A DNA stretch of 64,000 bases, taken from contig JAOANU010000001.1 of the NCBI GenBank assembly GCA_034387635.1, forward strand, positions 868,001 through 932,000. Reading direction: 5' to 3'. The position numbers were made by a program, and so were the translations under genes. Below are positions 53,955-64,000 of the stretch, piece after piece (position 1 is the first letter of the stretch; each line of letters begins with the position of its first letter). Below the pieces are notes generated by a model that did no database searches, had not been told where the DNA came from, and saw nothing but the letters and a program-made list of their open reading frames with translations. The DNA is from Rhodosporidiobolus odoratus (Eukaryota; Basidiomycota; Microbotryomycetes; Sporidiobolales; Sporidiobolaceae).

Positions 53955-54873
53955 TCAAATCTTACCGCTCAGCGCTGCTTCGCGCGCCAGCACTTCCGGA
54001 TCCAGCTTGATCAGAATAACCGTTCGTCGAGGATGTTGAGCCGTCGGGACGGAGTGTGCCGTCACTCGTGCGGGCTGTGTAGTGCAGAAACACCCGGTAA
54101 GTGTCGTTATGGAACGTAATCGTGGAAGCGAATATACAGTGTCTTTGTGAGAGGGTCAAGGCAAGCAAAGAAACAGAAAACTTACGAAACCTGCTCCATC
54201 CATGACTGCCTCGACGATTCCTGCCACCAACGCTCCACAGCTCAAATCTCTCATCTCCTTGGGTACCTCCACCCCTCTCGTAACCACCATATCGTCGTCC
54301 CCAATCATATACTCATCATCATTGTCCGTACTTCGTTCCAACGAGTCGGCGGGGCGATTGAAGAGGTATCGATACAGGGTCGAGTGGACGTAGGTGAGAA
54401 TGGGCAGGAGGCGTAGGGTTCGTGTAGGCGGTGGTGGAGAACGAAGGGAAGATACGGGGTAGAGATAGTCGCGAAGAGGCAGGAGTTCGAGCAAACGGGC
54501 GCCAACTCGATACCCCAAAATGCTTAATCTGCGGGCGGACATGTCAGCTGGCGTACTTGAAGAGGCGTGCAACTGGGACGCACCGCTTCTCAAACTCGCT
54601 AATGCCGCTGACCCGTTTCTGGGTGTACTGTACAATCTCGCTGAACAAGAATGCCCATGCCCCGAGACTGACTTCTGCACCACGAGACTTGACGAGCGGG
54701 CGGTCATAGATGGCCGAGGTGCGCTTCTGATTGTTCGAGAGTGGTGGTGGGGCTTGCGGGAGAGGGAAGGTGGATGATCGAGACGAGGGCGGCGCAGGGG
54801 TAAGCAGGGAGGAGAAGCGAGAGGTGGACGAAATGACCGAGTCTCGTACAGAGCCAGAGTCGCGATTAGACAT
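53955..54873 (-). CDS. TRS31: TRAPP complex subunit Trs31/TRAPPC5
   Basis: Bet3-family subunit of the TRAPP complexes, which activate Ypt1/Rab1 in ER-Golgi traffic. Start ATG at 54873 with a ~60-residue Ser/Pro-rich extension. Core motifs: [70 protein letters not shown] helix ([20 protein letters not shown]), [47 protein letters not shown]. The last exon gives [29 protein letters not shown] and TGA at 53955. Two introns are placed by consensus GTGCGT and GTAAGT donors. The C-terminal exon matches the family's end. Confidence 0.92.
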
Positions 54874-55255
54874 CTCCTAAAGCGTGATCACGAAGGACGA
54901 GGTAGAAAAGCGAGAAGGCGGATCGAGGTGGGGGAAAACAGATAGCGAAACGCTTCAGGTATGCCAAGCTAGCTCTAGCTTCGCGCTACACCTCGACAGC
55001 GCGATGTCGACTGCCGCGAGCGCGGAAGCGGAAGTGGAGTAAGAACTGGAAGAAAAGACCTTTTTTCTCTCAGCTGCTTGCCTTTCGTCGCACGTAGGCA
55101 GAGCGCGAGCACGCATTTGACGCGGCCCACTGACGCGAAACTCACACAGTGCAGAAGAGGGTACGAGGGATAAAGTAGGTACAAACAAGATACACCGGGG
55201 ATGCAAAACAAGGTATATACACACTGCCCGCTCAAGCCAGTCGTCTCGCCAGAGA
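54874..55255. other. Intergenic, no gene seen
   Basis: Promoter of TRS31 and 3' region of the inhibitor-like gene. Confidence 0.45.
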
Positions 55256-56082
55256 TCACTGGACCTTGACCAGCTGATCCGCCTCGACGTACTTGACGCC
55301 ATCCTGTCGAACTAGGGAAGACTGCCACGACGAGAGGCCTTTGTCGGAAGTGGAGGGAACAGAGAAGAGGATGCCTTTGTAGACCTGCGGATGAGAAGCG
55401 AGTCAGCAAGCGTCCCGGGTCAGCTGCGTTGTTGCGCATCATCAGCCGTCTCCAAGGCCTATTGGCTTCGACGATACGCCATTTCGCAACGAGAGAATGA
55501 CCAGAGATGGAAAAGGGAAGTGGCCGACGCACCCGATAGTTGTACTCCTCCTTCACCACAGCACCAGTCCTGAGCAAGACATCCAAGATATTGTCCTTTG
55601 CGGTATTGGTGATCGAGCGTTCGAGCGTGACAAGCTGCATGCACAGGTAGAAAAGCCGTCAGTCAGCCAGCCGGGGATGATCGCAACCTGAAGTTACAAC
55701 CCCGCGAAGAGGCGAACGAGCCTGCCAGCGGTATCAGCAGTGAAAAGTATGTGCTCGGGTGAGCAGTGTACTAAGTTTCGCACCGCCTGCTGTACGCTCG
55801 CCCCCACTTTCTCGACGCGCCCCTCCGAAGAGCCGGTACGGTGTAATCCAAGAAAAGGTCAAGGGAGTAGAAGCGCACGTAGTTGGTAGTAGCCTCCTTG
55901 GCTGCCAGTCCAGTCCCGCTCCTCTCCCTCCCATCCAACGCGACATTAGCCTTTCCGAAGGCGATAGCCTGTCCTCGCTTCGCAGCTTCGGCAGCTGGTC
56001 GAACAGCGACGAGAGGGTTACCGAGGGCGAGGGTTGCGAGCAGAAGGGTGCAGAGCGCTGTGAGAAGGGTGTATGATCGCAT
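55256..56082 (-). CDS. Secreted stand-alone I9 (subtilisin-propeptide type) inhibitor-like protein
   Basis: The ATG at 56082 gives a signal peptide (MRSYTLLTALCTLLLATLALG) and a ~45-residue Ala-rich linker. A small I9-like domain is assembled from three exons: TNYLVTLERSITNTAKDNIL, DVLLRTGAVVKEEYNYR, then VYKGILFSVPSTSDKGLSSW, QSSLVRQDGVKYVEADQLVK and a stop at 55256. The order strand-helix-strand-helix-strand with the VxYVEADQ ending is that of subtilisin propeptides and yeast proteinase B inhibitor Pbi2. No protease domain follows, so it is a free-standing inhibitor or foldase. The yeast Pbi2 is cytosolic, whereas this one has a secretion signal. The target protease is unknown. Confidence 0.75.
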
Positions 56083-56504
56083 GCTGAGGTCTAGTCGCAG
56101 TGTGAGAAGGTGAAGCAGGAGAAAGGGATCTATCGCTCGTTGCTTTTCAGCCGGTCTCGCGTAGCTCACAATGTTCGCAAGCGCTTCACACAAGTGCCTC
56201 AGACTTCCGAAGCCAAGTGACTGAGCATGCGGTGAACAAAGCCTGTCTTCACGAGCTCTCTCTATCAAAACCGTTCCATGTCAATCGACATTCTGCATAT
56301 CACAACCAGCAAAGGCAAAAAATCTGAGAACGCTTGCTGATGAGCAGCTATAGTACAGACTGTGTGATACCAGCGGATCGGCGCGCTTGGCTGAAGTCGA
56401 AGGAAATAGCGAAACGGCGGAGGGCGCCGCATGACCAACCCATCTCATCCCATTCTCCCAGGATGTCTGCCCTCCGCCTTCCACCCCTTGCAACAGAGTC
56501 GCCT
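56083..56504. other. Intergenic between inhibitor-like gene and SDR
   Basis: No gene seen. Confidence 0.45.
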
Positions 56505-57604
56505 TCAGCCTCTCCCCACGAACGGCATCTGAGTAGCCATGATAGTCTGCGGCGGATGTGCTTCAGCGTTCCACGGCGCCAAGAAGGGTTGCGGGAAGGA
56601 TGCAGGCAAGACTCACCATATTGAGGACATTCACCTCCAGTGGTAGAGCAGCCATGTGTACTACTGCTGCGGCTACTTCCTCGACAGGCATCACGGGCTC
56701 TTGGATGCGCTCGCCGTTGGGCTGAAGGCTGCCGCCGGCTTTCAGGGCGCCGACCATGGGCGAGACGGCATTACCTGGGAGGCATGGAGTGCGGGAGTTA
56801 GAGTAGCTGCTTGAGTTCAAGAGTAGGTACTATCCAGAGCACAAGTGGCGAATGAGGAAGATGGGCGGAAACCTAGTAAGAAAAGCAAGACTTGCCAATG
56901 TCGATTTGCGAGCAAGCGATGTTGTAGGCACGACCGTCCAGAGCAGTTGACTTGGTCAGACCGGTAATAGCGTGTTTGGTCATCGTGTAGGGAGCGGAAA
57001 AGGGACGAGGGGCATGAGCAGAGATGGAGCCGTTGTTGATGATTCTGCCGCCTTGCGGAGATTGAGACTTCATCAGGCGGAAGGCATGCTGGGTGCAAAG
57101 GAAGGGTCTGCATGTGTACAAAGGATCAGTCTCGTACCGAAGCAGGAGGTCCGAAGCGGAAGAGCTCAGAGAGACCTACGCAACGAGATTGACCCCGACG
57201 ATAGACTGAAAATCCTCGAGCGAGACGTCCTCCAAAGGAACCGGCGGAGTGCTTCGTCCAGCATTATTGAATAGCAGGTCGAGGCGTCCTGTATACGAAG
57301 AAGTGAGCACGGAAGGCGGCTTAGAGGGGACAGAAAGAAAGGAAACCGCACCAAATTTCGCCGCAATGACCTTGAACAGCTTCTCAACGTCGTCCGGCTT
57401 GCTCAAGTCACCCGGCACAGACAAGAGCTCGGTATCCAACATGGTGGCCCTTGCTCTCCGGGCAGTCTCATCAAGCTCGTCACCTCGCCGGCCGGCTAAA
57501 ACAACGGTCCATCCGGCCTTCGCTAGAGCGATGGCGCAAGCTCTGCCTATACCGGAGGAGGCGCCGGTGACCAAGGCGATCTTTGATGTAGCAGGATCAG
57601 CCAT
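56505..57604 (-). CDS. Classical short-chain dehydrogenase/reductase
   Basis: NAD(P)-dependent oxidoreductase of the SDR superfamily. ATG at 57604: [20 protein letters not shown], with the TGxxxGxG cofactor motif at about residues 14-21. Then [12 protein letters not shown], the basic Arg pair suggesting NADPH preference, [55 protein letters not shown] with catalytic Ser, and the YTMTK Tyr/Lys pair. C-terminal exons read [25 protein letters not shown] and [13 protein letters not shown] (stop at 56505). About 250 residues in five exons, a normal SDR length. The substrate cannot be predicted. It is divergent from the MFS transporter at 58833. Confidence 0.88.
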
Positions 57605-58832
57605 TTTTGTCGTAAGGAGAGTACAGAAGGTCAAGTTCGTCGCCAGCCCCACCTCGAGAGGGCTCTCCGCGTACCACACGCTCTTCCCTGTTTGCTACAG
57701 CCAATGCGGCTGTTGGATTTGGCGATTGCTCCCTGGTCCGGCCTACGTCGCAGGATCTGCCGTCGCTGTCGACCTCGACTGACCTTCCTCGCCTCGCCGT
57801 TTTACTGCGCCGACGGCTTCACCACACGGTGCCGTATGCTCTGAAGGCAGCGGGATGTAGTTGGAATATACATCGAGCGTTGGCTGTGGTGCCGTCAGAC
57901 CAGCGTTGTATGTGGAGTAGCCTGTCTGAAAAACAGCGAGATGGGCAGATCCAGGTGGAGCGGGACAAACAAAGTACGCTCTTTTCCCTGTTGCATCCCA
58001 CATCCAGGCTCTCCGATCTACAGCTTTCGTGGGACAGACGAACGGTGCATGCCGCTAACGTTCTTCGTGTCGGCTCTTCTTGCGTCCGATCTTACATCAG
58101 ACGCTGGTGCGCGAGCAAGGCTGGCAACCTCTATCGAGAGGCTATCCCGTCTCTACCCATTCTTTCGTCCTACTCTATCGCCTCTGTGGAGTGGCGAGAC
58201 TCGCCAGGCAGCCGGTCATCGCGCTATCGGGCTCTTGCCCTGAGCCGCTACCTTCGCGGTATCAATCCGGCTGCTTGACTGCCCGCGACCATAAACCAGT
58301 TGCCAGTTGCCAGTCGCAACGTTGTGTTGTACAGTCTCTGCATGTGCGGAGCGCTTGTAGCCGTACTACCCGCTACGAGCGACGCAAGCGTAGTTTGCGT
58401 TTGCCCGCCCCGTGCATTCTTTCTCTTCTCCTGTTGCGCAGAAATCGTCAAAACACCACATGCGTGCCCTTTCTGTCGTTGGGAGCGCCTCTGCGAACTG
58501 TCGCGCCCGACAGTCTTTGGGTGCCCAACCTGCTTCCTCATCAAGCCTTCACCTCGCGACTTGTCGTTTCCAGCTTGACCCAGCAGCCTTCCAACAACCT
58601 TCGGGTACCTTCCCGCGCCACGAACCTGTGATTCCCGCGGCAAAGCTCCGTGATCACTCGTCCTTGAGCAGATGAGAGGGGTGCGCGGCTCCGCTGGAGC
58701 CTCCTCGTCATTTTTCCCCTGATGCATTCTGCGCGGGAAACTCCCAATCTTCCAGAAGAGCGGCACTGACGGCCCTTTCCTTCTCTTTCCTGCACTAGAC
58801 GCCCTCAAAAGACGCCCGGCTACGACGTGACC
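57605..58832. promoter_or_regulatory. Divergent promoter region of SDR and MFS transporter
   Basis: 1.2 kb between divergent starts. A short direct repeat (gttgcca twice) lies near 58298-58312. No gene recognised. Confidence 0.4.
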
Positions 58833-61673
58833 ATGCCGCCCTCGCCAAAGTCGCGCCTCGACCTCAAACGTACCCTTTCGCAAGGTGTCGTTCAACATGC
58901 TCTTCCGCCAGAGGAAGAGCTGAACTTCCCCCAACTGACTGAGGGAGGTCCTCATACCGACGCCTACCTCGAGCAATCCGCCACGGGGCTGGTCCTGGCG
59001 TCCGAAGCCGAACGCAGCTTTTCTTCCTCGCAAAGTTTACAAGCACACCGCCTTTCTACCTCGACGCGGGGCGACTCGCGCGATCCTAGTGGGTCGGAGA
59101 AGGGCAACAAGGAAGACGAGGCGAAGCTTGTGACGTGGAAGGAGGACGACGGTGCGCAATCTGCCTGTTCGTTCTGTCCCTGAATGTACGAGCTAACACT
59201 AGATCTTTGGGTCGACCCGCTGTGTCCCTCTCAGATGAGAATCCCCGAACCTGGACTCACATGAAGAAATGGTAGGTCGCCAACCGTCGGTTTCTCCTTT
59301 TGTGACCCCAGGTGCAATGTGAGACAAACAATACTGACTGTCCGTTCCACTTGTTCGGCGCAGGGTACAAGTCATTATTGCTTCTCTACTATGCTTCATG
59401 GGAGGACTATCTAGCGCCATCATCACGGGTGGGATACCCCAAATGGCTGAGCACTTCGGCGCAAGTGAGGAGGTCATGGTGTGCATTCTCGTTTCACCCC
59501 ACCCCGCCCCTGACGCTACATTTCATACTGACATTGATCTTTCGGACGCAGAACCTCTCCGTCTGCGTCTTCGTCGTGGGTTTCGGCCTGGGCCCCCTCT
59601 TTCAAAGTCCATTGAGCGAGAGTGCGGTTTTTCCTCCTCTGCATAATTGCTAGTTAAGCTCAATCCTTCGCCTTCACTATAGTCTATGGCCGCCGCATCG
59701 TCTACATCTGCTGCGCCTTGTTTCATACGATCTTCACCATCCCTGAATGCGTTACCGAATCGCTTGCGGTTTTGCTCGTCTTCCGGTGAGCGATTTTGTG
59801 TTCTTCCTTTTGATGCTCTCCTCTGACGCTAAACGTCACTTTAGCTTCCTGGCTGGTCTCTCTATTGCTGGGGTCATGTGCAACGCTGCGTACGTTCCCT
59901 TTCCCGCCGGTACCCAACTCGGCCTCACCCTTTTCCCGTGCAGCGGTTCCATCGGCGACGTCTTCGCCGTCAACGAGCGCGGCAACAAGGTAGTTCTTCC
60001 TGCTTCCCCTCGCCGGACGAAACTGACTGTACCTGAACCTTGCATAGATGGCCACCTTCTCTGCCATTCTCTTCGCCTCGCCCTGCCTCGGTCCTCTCGT
60101 CGGCGGCTGGCTCACCGTCACAGTCGGATGGAAGTATATGTGGTGGGTCAACTTGGCTTTCTCTGGCTTCGTCACTGTGGTTGCTGTAGTGGGGCTGAAG
60201 GAGACGTGCGTTGCTTCCCCTTTTGACCTTCTCAGAATATCAAAGATCCGTTACTGACCCGTTTCCTGACGATGTACAGTTACGCTCCGACGTTGTTGAG
60301 GTGGCGTGCCCAAAAAATGAGGCAAGACACCGGCGACGAATCGATCATGACGGAGCAGGAACGACAGGCGAGGCCATTTTCGGAAGTGCTCAATGAGTCG
60401 TTGTTGAGACCGCTGTGAGCTCATGTCCCTTTCACTCCCTGTTCGCTTGACCCTCACGGCTACGAGCTGAAAGCGATCAGACTAGAGAGTGAGCAGAGCT
60501 GACCATCTTCGGCTCCTTTTCTACTTTTCTACTGGTACCCTGCATCTTCCTTCCTGCCGACGGGCTGACAGTCAAATGCTCTTCTTCGAACCTATCATGA
60601 CCCTCTTCTCAGCATACCTATGCCTCATCTATGGCCTTCTCTACGGGTTAGTCCGATTCTCCGCCTAACATCAACCGGAAGGACGGAGTTTGCTGAACAT
60701 TCTTGCGCCGCCTAACAACGCAGATTCTTCTTCGCCTATCCGGTACGTCCTATTCAAGCATCTCTACCTTGCACGGCGCTGTCCGCTGACCAGCTGCCGC
60801 CAACCTTTTCCTGGCTGAGCAGATCGTCTTCACCCCTCACGGCTTCAACAACGGCGAAGTTGGCCTCTGCTTTCTCTCCATCCTGCTCGGTATCGTCCTA
60901 GTCGCGTGTACAGCCTGCCCCCTACAAGAAGCCTACTACCGCCGTCAAATCGTCAAGCACAACGGACACCCCCCACCGGAGGCCAGGTTGCCACTGATGA
61001 TGGGATGTGCGGTTCTGCTGCCTATTGGGTTGTTCATCTTTGCTGGAACTAGTGTGCCGGAAGTGCATTGGGCTGGCGCGGTCGTTTCCGGTATTCCTTT
61101 CGGGTTTGCGCTTGTCGGGGTAAGCTCTTTTTCGCCTTTTCCTGCCTCATCCCCCCTTTTCAGCGCTCACGACCCTTGTGTACATTGCAGATCTACATCT
61201 CAGCCAACACCTACCTCGCCGTGACCTTCTCGGAGTACTCTGCTTCGGCAATGGCGGCAAAGACGTTCATTCGGTTCGTGGCCTCTACCCTTCCCATTCT
61301 CTCCTCTCCTCTTCTCTTCCCCAAGCGTTCCTGTAGCTCATGTCCGCACCCTGCATAGCTCGATGGCCGGTGCGTCGATGCCAATGTGGGTACGTAACTA
61401 TTTCTCCACACTCTCCCACATTGCCGCCTTTCATCTGTCCCCTTCGTCACTGCTCTTCCCTCTCTTTCTGTCCCAACTTCCAGCTGACCCTCCCTTCCCC
61501 TTCCATCTCTCCTCGACCTGCTGTGTCCGTAGACCGAAGTCATGTACTCGGGAGTCGGTCACTTCTGGTCTGGAGCCATCTTTGCCTTTACCGCCCTCGC
61601 GATGTGTCCTATTCCGTTTGTCTTCTTCTTTTATGGAAAAAGGATCAGGGGAAAGAGTAGGTTGGCGTCTTGA
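58833..61673 (+). CDS. MFS transporter, DHA1 (drug/polyamine:H+ antiporter) type
   Basis: Major facilitator with a ~115-residue Ser/Thr-rich cytosolic N-terminus. It then reads DENPRTWTHMKKWVQVIIAS, the usual entry motif of fungal DHA1 exporters, joined across two introns. Later parts: GGLSSAIITGGIPQMAEHF, LSVCVFVVGFGLGPLFQSPL, SEVYGRRIVYICCALFHTIF with the motif-A-like Tyr-Gly-Arg-Arg, FLAGLSIAGVMCNAAGSIGD, SAILFASPCLGPLVGGWLTV, an Arg-rich central loop, FEPIMTLFSAYLCLIYGLLY, and IYISANTYLAVTFSEYSASA. It ends VMYSGVGHFWSGAIFAFTAL and FVFFFYGKRIRGKSRLAS, TGA at 61671-61673. About 12 membrane helices in some ten exons. Relatives export polyamines or drugs (yeast Tpo/Flr types); the real substrate is unknown. 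Confidence 0.86.
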
Positions 61674-62001
61674 TATATAGTCGGGTTGTGCAGGGGACGG
61701 GCGAACTGCGCTTTCTCTGGTTTCGATGCGTTTTTCTCTGCTCTTGATCGTCTTTATTCTGCGGCTAGATCTAGACTTCGGAACATCAGCTCATCCTGTC
61801 AATCCATAGAAGTTGCCCCTCAACGGCGTCGCCGTCTGCGAAGCCCTGACTCGCGTTCCACAGCGAGAACACCATCGAAGATCCATACGCCCATGAGATA
61901 CGTAGACTGATAATGACAACACTGACGCAAGATCCTGAGCCAATGACCGCATAAGCCTCATCATTCCCGGCCCTCCCTTGCGCCCCGCTCTAAGCCTCTT
62001 A
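61674..62001. other. Convergent intergenic region
   Basis: 3' ends of the MFS and SPC25 genes. No gene seen. Confidence 0.5.
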
Positions 62002-63222
62002 TCATCGCCTTCCCTTCTTCTCCCTCTCTCTAGCTTCCCTCAACCTCGACCTCTCAACCTCTTTCTCCTCTTCCCTCCCAAACCTTTTCTCCAGCTCCAC
62101 TTCATCAACGAACGCTTGTCGGACTTCTCGCAGGAACGCAAAGAGATCTCGGGTGGAATTTAGGCGGGTCAAGGCTGGGTCGAGAGTCGAAGGGGGGAGA
62201 AAAGAGGCTGGAGATTGGGAGGAGACTGTGTGTGGAGTAGACAATACGACGGAGCTACAAGGATCAGTGGATGTCGACGGAGGAGAGAGGGGAAGGGACT
62301 TGCCTGAGTAGAGAGCTTTCGAGGCGTCTAGGTCGAGGGAGAAGGATCGAGGGAAGGAGGCTGGGTCGATGTTGGAGTATTTGAATTGGACGACGTCGCC
62401 TGTAGCCAGGTTGCGAAAGATCAGCGAGGAGTTCCAGGCAGGGACAAATAGGAGGCAAGAGGACGTACGAGCTTTGCCTCGAATCTTGAAACCTAGCTTT
62501 TGCTCGAAGAATTCGATTTCGGGGGAGTTCCGAGCGGCTTGTTTGGCAAAAGCAGCTCGCTGTCTTGACTTGACTGTAAATGAGTATTCAGCTGAGATTC
62601 AGCTGAACGGCACGGGACCAGAGGCGAAGCTAAACGTACGTTCTCGCCTGGCCTCCAGCTTGTTCAATACCTCCTTGACTTCGTTTTGCAGCGTCTCCAC
62701 CTGTACCTGTAGCCCACGACCCATGGTGAGGACCCTAGCCTCCTGCTCCTTCTTCTCGAGCAAGTCCTTTGCGTCCTCTTCCATTTTCCTTCTCATATCC
62801 CTCGCCGCGTCGCCCAACTCCCTCGTGAGCGTCTCCAACCGCTTCTTCTCTGCGGCAATCTCTTCAGTCGCTTCGAGCACAGCCTTCTTGTGCGCGCTGA
62901 GCGAGTGTTCGAGCAACCGGACAGCTTCGTCGACTGCGTCTCGGTCGGCTTGCAACACCTGACCGAGGTCTTCGTCCGCAGCGTAAGGTCGTTCGGGGTA
63001 GACGCGCGTATTTAGTACGGGCAGGGGAGGCGGGGCATAAGGAGCGGATGAAGGACCGGGGTAGGCAGAGACGCGGGAGGGAGTGCCGGTGAGGGCGGCG
63101 AGACCACCGGCCGAGGTGCTGCTGGCGAGGACACGGCGGACGGAACGCGGGGTAGTCGATGTGTAGGTTGACGAGCCTCTCGGAGTTGTAGGCATGGTCG
63201 AGGGTCTTGAACTGTAACTCAT
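62002..63222 (-). CDS. SPC25: Kinetochore protein Spc25 (NDC80 complex)
   Basis: Subunit of the NDC80 complex that links kinetochores to microtubules; with Spc24 it docks the complex on the inner kinetochore. A Ser/Thr/Pro-rich N-terminus is followed by a long coiled coil (about residues 80-200: VLQADRDAVDEAVRLLEHSL, TEEIAAEKKRLETLTRELGD, MRRKMEEDAKDLLEKKEQEA). The globular RWD-type domain comes from later exons: NSPEIEFFEQKLGFKIRGKA, GDVVQFKYSNIDPASFPRSF, SLDLDASKALYS, then TLDPALTRLNSTRDLFAFLR and EVRQAFVDEVELEKRFG. It ends in a charged tail at 62002. ATG at 63222 or 63195. A second open frame overlaps the 5' end and looks protein-like, so the N-terminus is less sure than the rest. Confidence 0.85.
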
Positions 63223-63611
63223 TCGAGAGCGGCTTGTTTGCGAGGGGGGTCGAGGAGGAGACGCGAGGTCGAACGCGTCGGGCGGACTGTAAGCTGGGTA
63301 TCCCGAGTGGTGTAGGTTTACGTCGCGTCCCAGGCGATTCTGATTGCAGATTCAAAGTCAGGTGGAGATGGAATCGAGAGAATCAGAGTCCGCAAGTACA
63401 GTAGTTGATTGATTCAACCTCTTGTCCTTGTTCAACCTCTCGACTTGGCTAGTGACAGCTTATAGCACTCTAGAGCACTACACTCCTCCTATACGAGTAT
63501 ACCCTGCTCCCTGTTCACCCTTCTATCTCATCTCGTCTCGTCCTCCCCCCTTGTTCCAACTCCCCTCTCCCCTCCTTCCTCTCCCCCACTTGTTCCCCCT
63601 CGTGGGATCAG
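63223..63611. promoter_or_regulatory. Divergent promoter of SPC25 and the terminal gene
   Basis: 389 bp, strongly C/T-rich on the side of the rightmost gene. No specific site recognised. Confidence 0.4.
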
Positions 63612-64000
63612 ATGGCTAATCCCAGACCAGCACCTCCCTCTCCTTTCACTCGGTCCACCAGTCACTCGAACAGACACTCGCTTCCCGCTCCCCCACCGCT
63701 CGTCCCCCTCTCATCCTCTTCCAAAGCGAACTCAACCCAACCATCTACCCAACTAGAAACTAGCAGCAAATACCGTCACCCTCACTCGCCTACTCCAACC
63801 CCACTCGCCTCGTTTGCATCCGCTGCTCCAACTCAGCCACCGCAACGCATCATGCCCCCCACCGACCCCATCGCCCTCTCTGGTTACCAGCAGCACCACC
63901 CCGTCCCGCCTTCTCCGACCAAGAGCACAGTCACCACCGCCGTCAACCACTACACCCGTCCACTCGGTGGAGGTACCGCAGGCGCAGGCGCAGGCGCCTT
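63612..64000 (+). CDS. Ser/Pro/Thr-rich protein, N-terminal part only
   Basis: One frame stays open from the ATG at 63612 to the window end: MANPRPAPPSPFTRSTSHSN, then SQ/SP-rich sequence, IALSGYQQHHPVPPSPTKST and VNHYTRPLGGGTAGAGAGA. The gene runs off the window. The visible part is low-complexity and disordered, and gives no family. A second in-frame ATG near 63852 (MPPTDPIALSGYQ) could be the true start if the upstream part is a 5' UTR. Confidence 0.5.
   Translation, partial: MANPRPAPPSPFTRSTSHSNRHSLPAPPPLVPLSSSSKANSTQPSTQLETSSKYRHPHSPTPTPLASFASAAPTQPPQRIMPPTDPIALSGYQQHHPVPPSPTKSTVTTAVNHYTRPLGGGTAGAGAGA

Noticed and set aside
58248..59033. 261-residue minus-strand frame in the SDR/MFS promoter region
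   Set aside because: Low-complexity Arg/Gly composition, overlaps the MFS start, no recognisable motif and no splice support.
1..64000. tRNA, rRNA, snRNA, CRISPR arrays and long terminal repeats
   Set aside because: I looked for B-box GGTTCGANTCC-like sequence on both strands and for long direct or terminal repeats, and found none convincing. A covariance-model search (tRNAscan/Infernal) would settle this.

Overview
This window looks like nuclear DNA of a basidiomycete yeast, most likely a Pucciniomycotina red yeast of the Rhodotorula/Rhodosporidium type. It is GC-rich, genes lie on both strands with short gaps, and nearly every gene is cut by several short introns (about 50-100 nt, GT..AG). 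The gene set is eukaryotic: SMN, a TRAPP subunit, Spc25, Rot1 and a Bni4-like protein. The genus is an inference from this style. No tRNA, rRNA, CRISPR array, intact transposon or bacterial-type operon was seen. Gene models were spliced by hand, so outer ends are firmer than small internal exons.

Layout. 0.3-4.2 kb: a divergent pair, cytosine deaminase (FCY1) and an NCS1 purine/cytosine permease. Their 620-bp shared promoter holds a perfect 16-bp inverted repeat. 5.2-15 kb: ROT1 (ER/cell-wall chaperone), a CDKN3/KAP-type phosphatase with a long disordered N-terminus, and a large Bni4/Afr1-type PP1-binding scaffold. 15.7-21 kb: a damaged F-box/LRR-like paralogue, a second F-box-like gene that appears intact, and homoserine dehydrogenase (HOM6). 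21.5-31.5 kb: a very large protein with a CDCA7-type zinc finger, a C2H2 + Zn2Cys6 transcription factor, and a fungal SMN. 32.5-36 kb: an AIF/FSP1-like oxidoreductase and a coiled-coil protein. 36-42 kb is gene-poor: one small basic-protein gene with a suspected frameshift and a KDZ-transposase-related relic. 42-49 kb: a membrane-anchored ENPP-type phosphodiesterase and a PSP1-domain protein. 50-51.4 kb: a second, more decayed copy of the F-box/LRR-like paralogue. 51.6-64 kb: a fungal Lnt-like nitrilase-fold membrane protein, TRAPP subunit TRS31, a secreted I9-type inhibitor, an SDR, a DHA1 MFS transporter, kinetochore SPC25, and the start of an unknown Ser/Pro-rich protein.

The only clear functional neighbourhood is FCY1 with the permease: uptake of cytosine and its deamination to uracil, the same two steps that govern 5-fluorocytosine sensitivity in yeasts. 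The other genes are housekeeping or regulatory and look independently placed. The strongest oddities are the two independently damaged F-box/LRR-like paralogues, the palindrome in the FCY1 promoter, the KDZ-like relic, the eukaryotic Lnt-like protein and the CDCA7-type chromatin factor.
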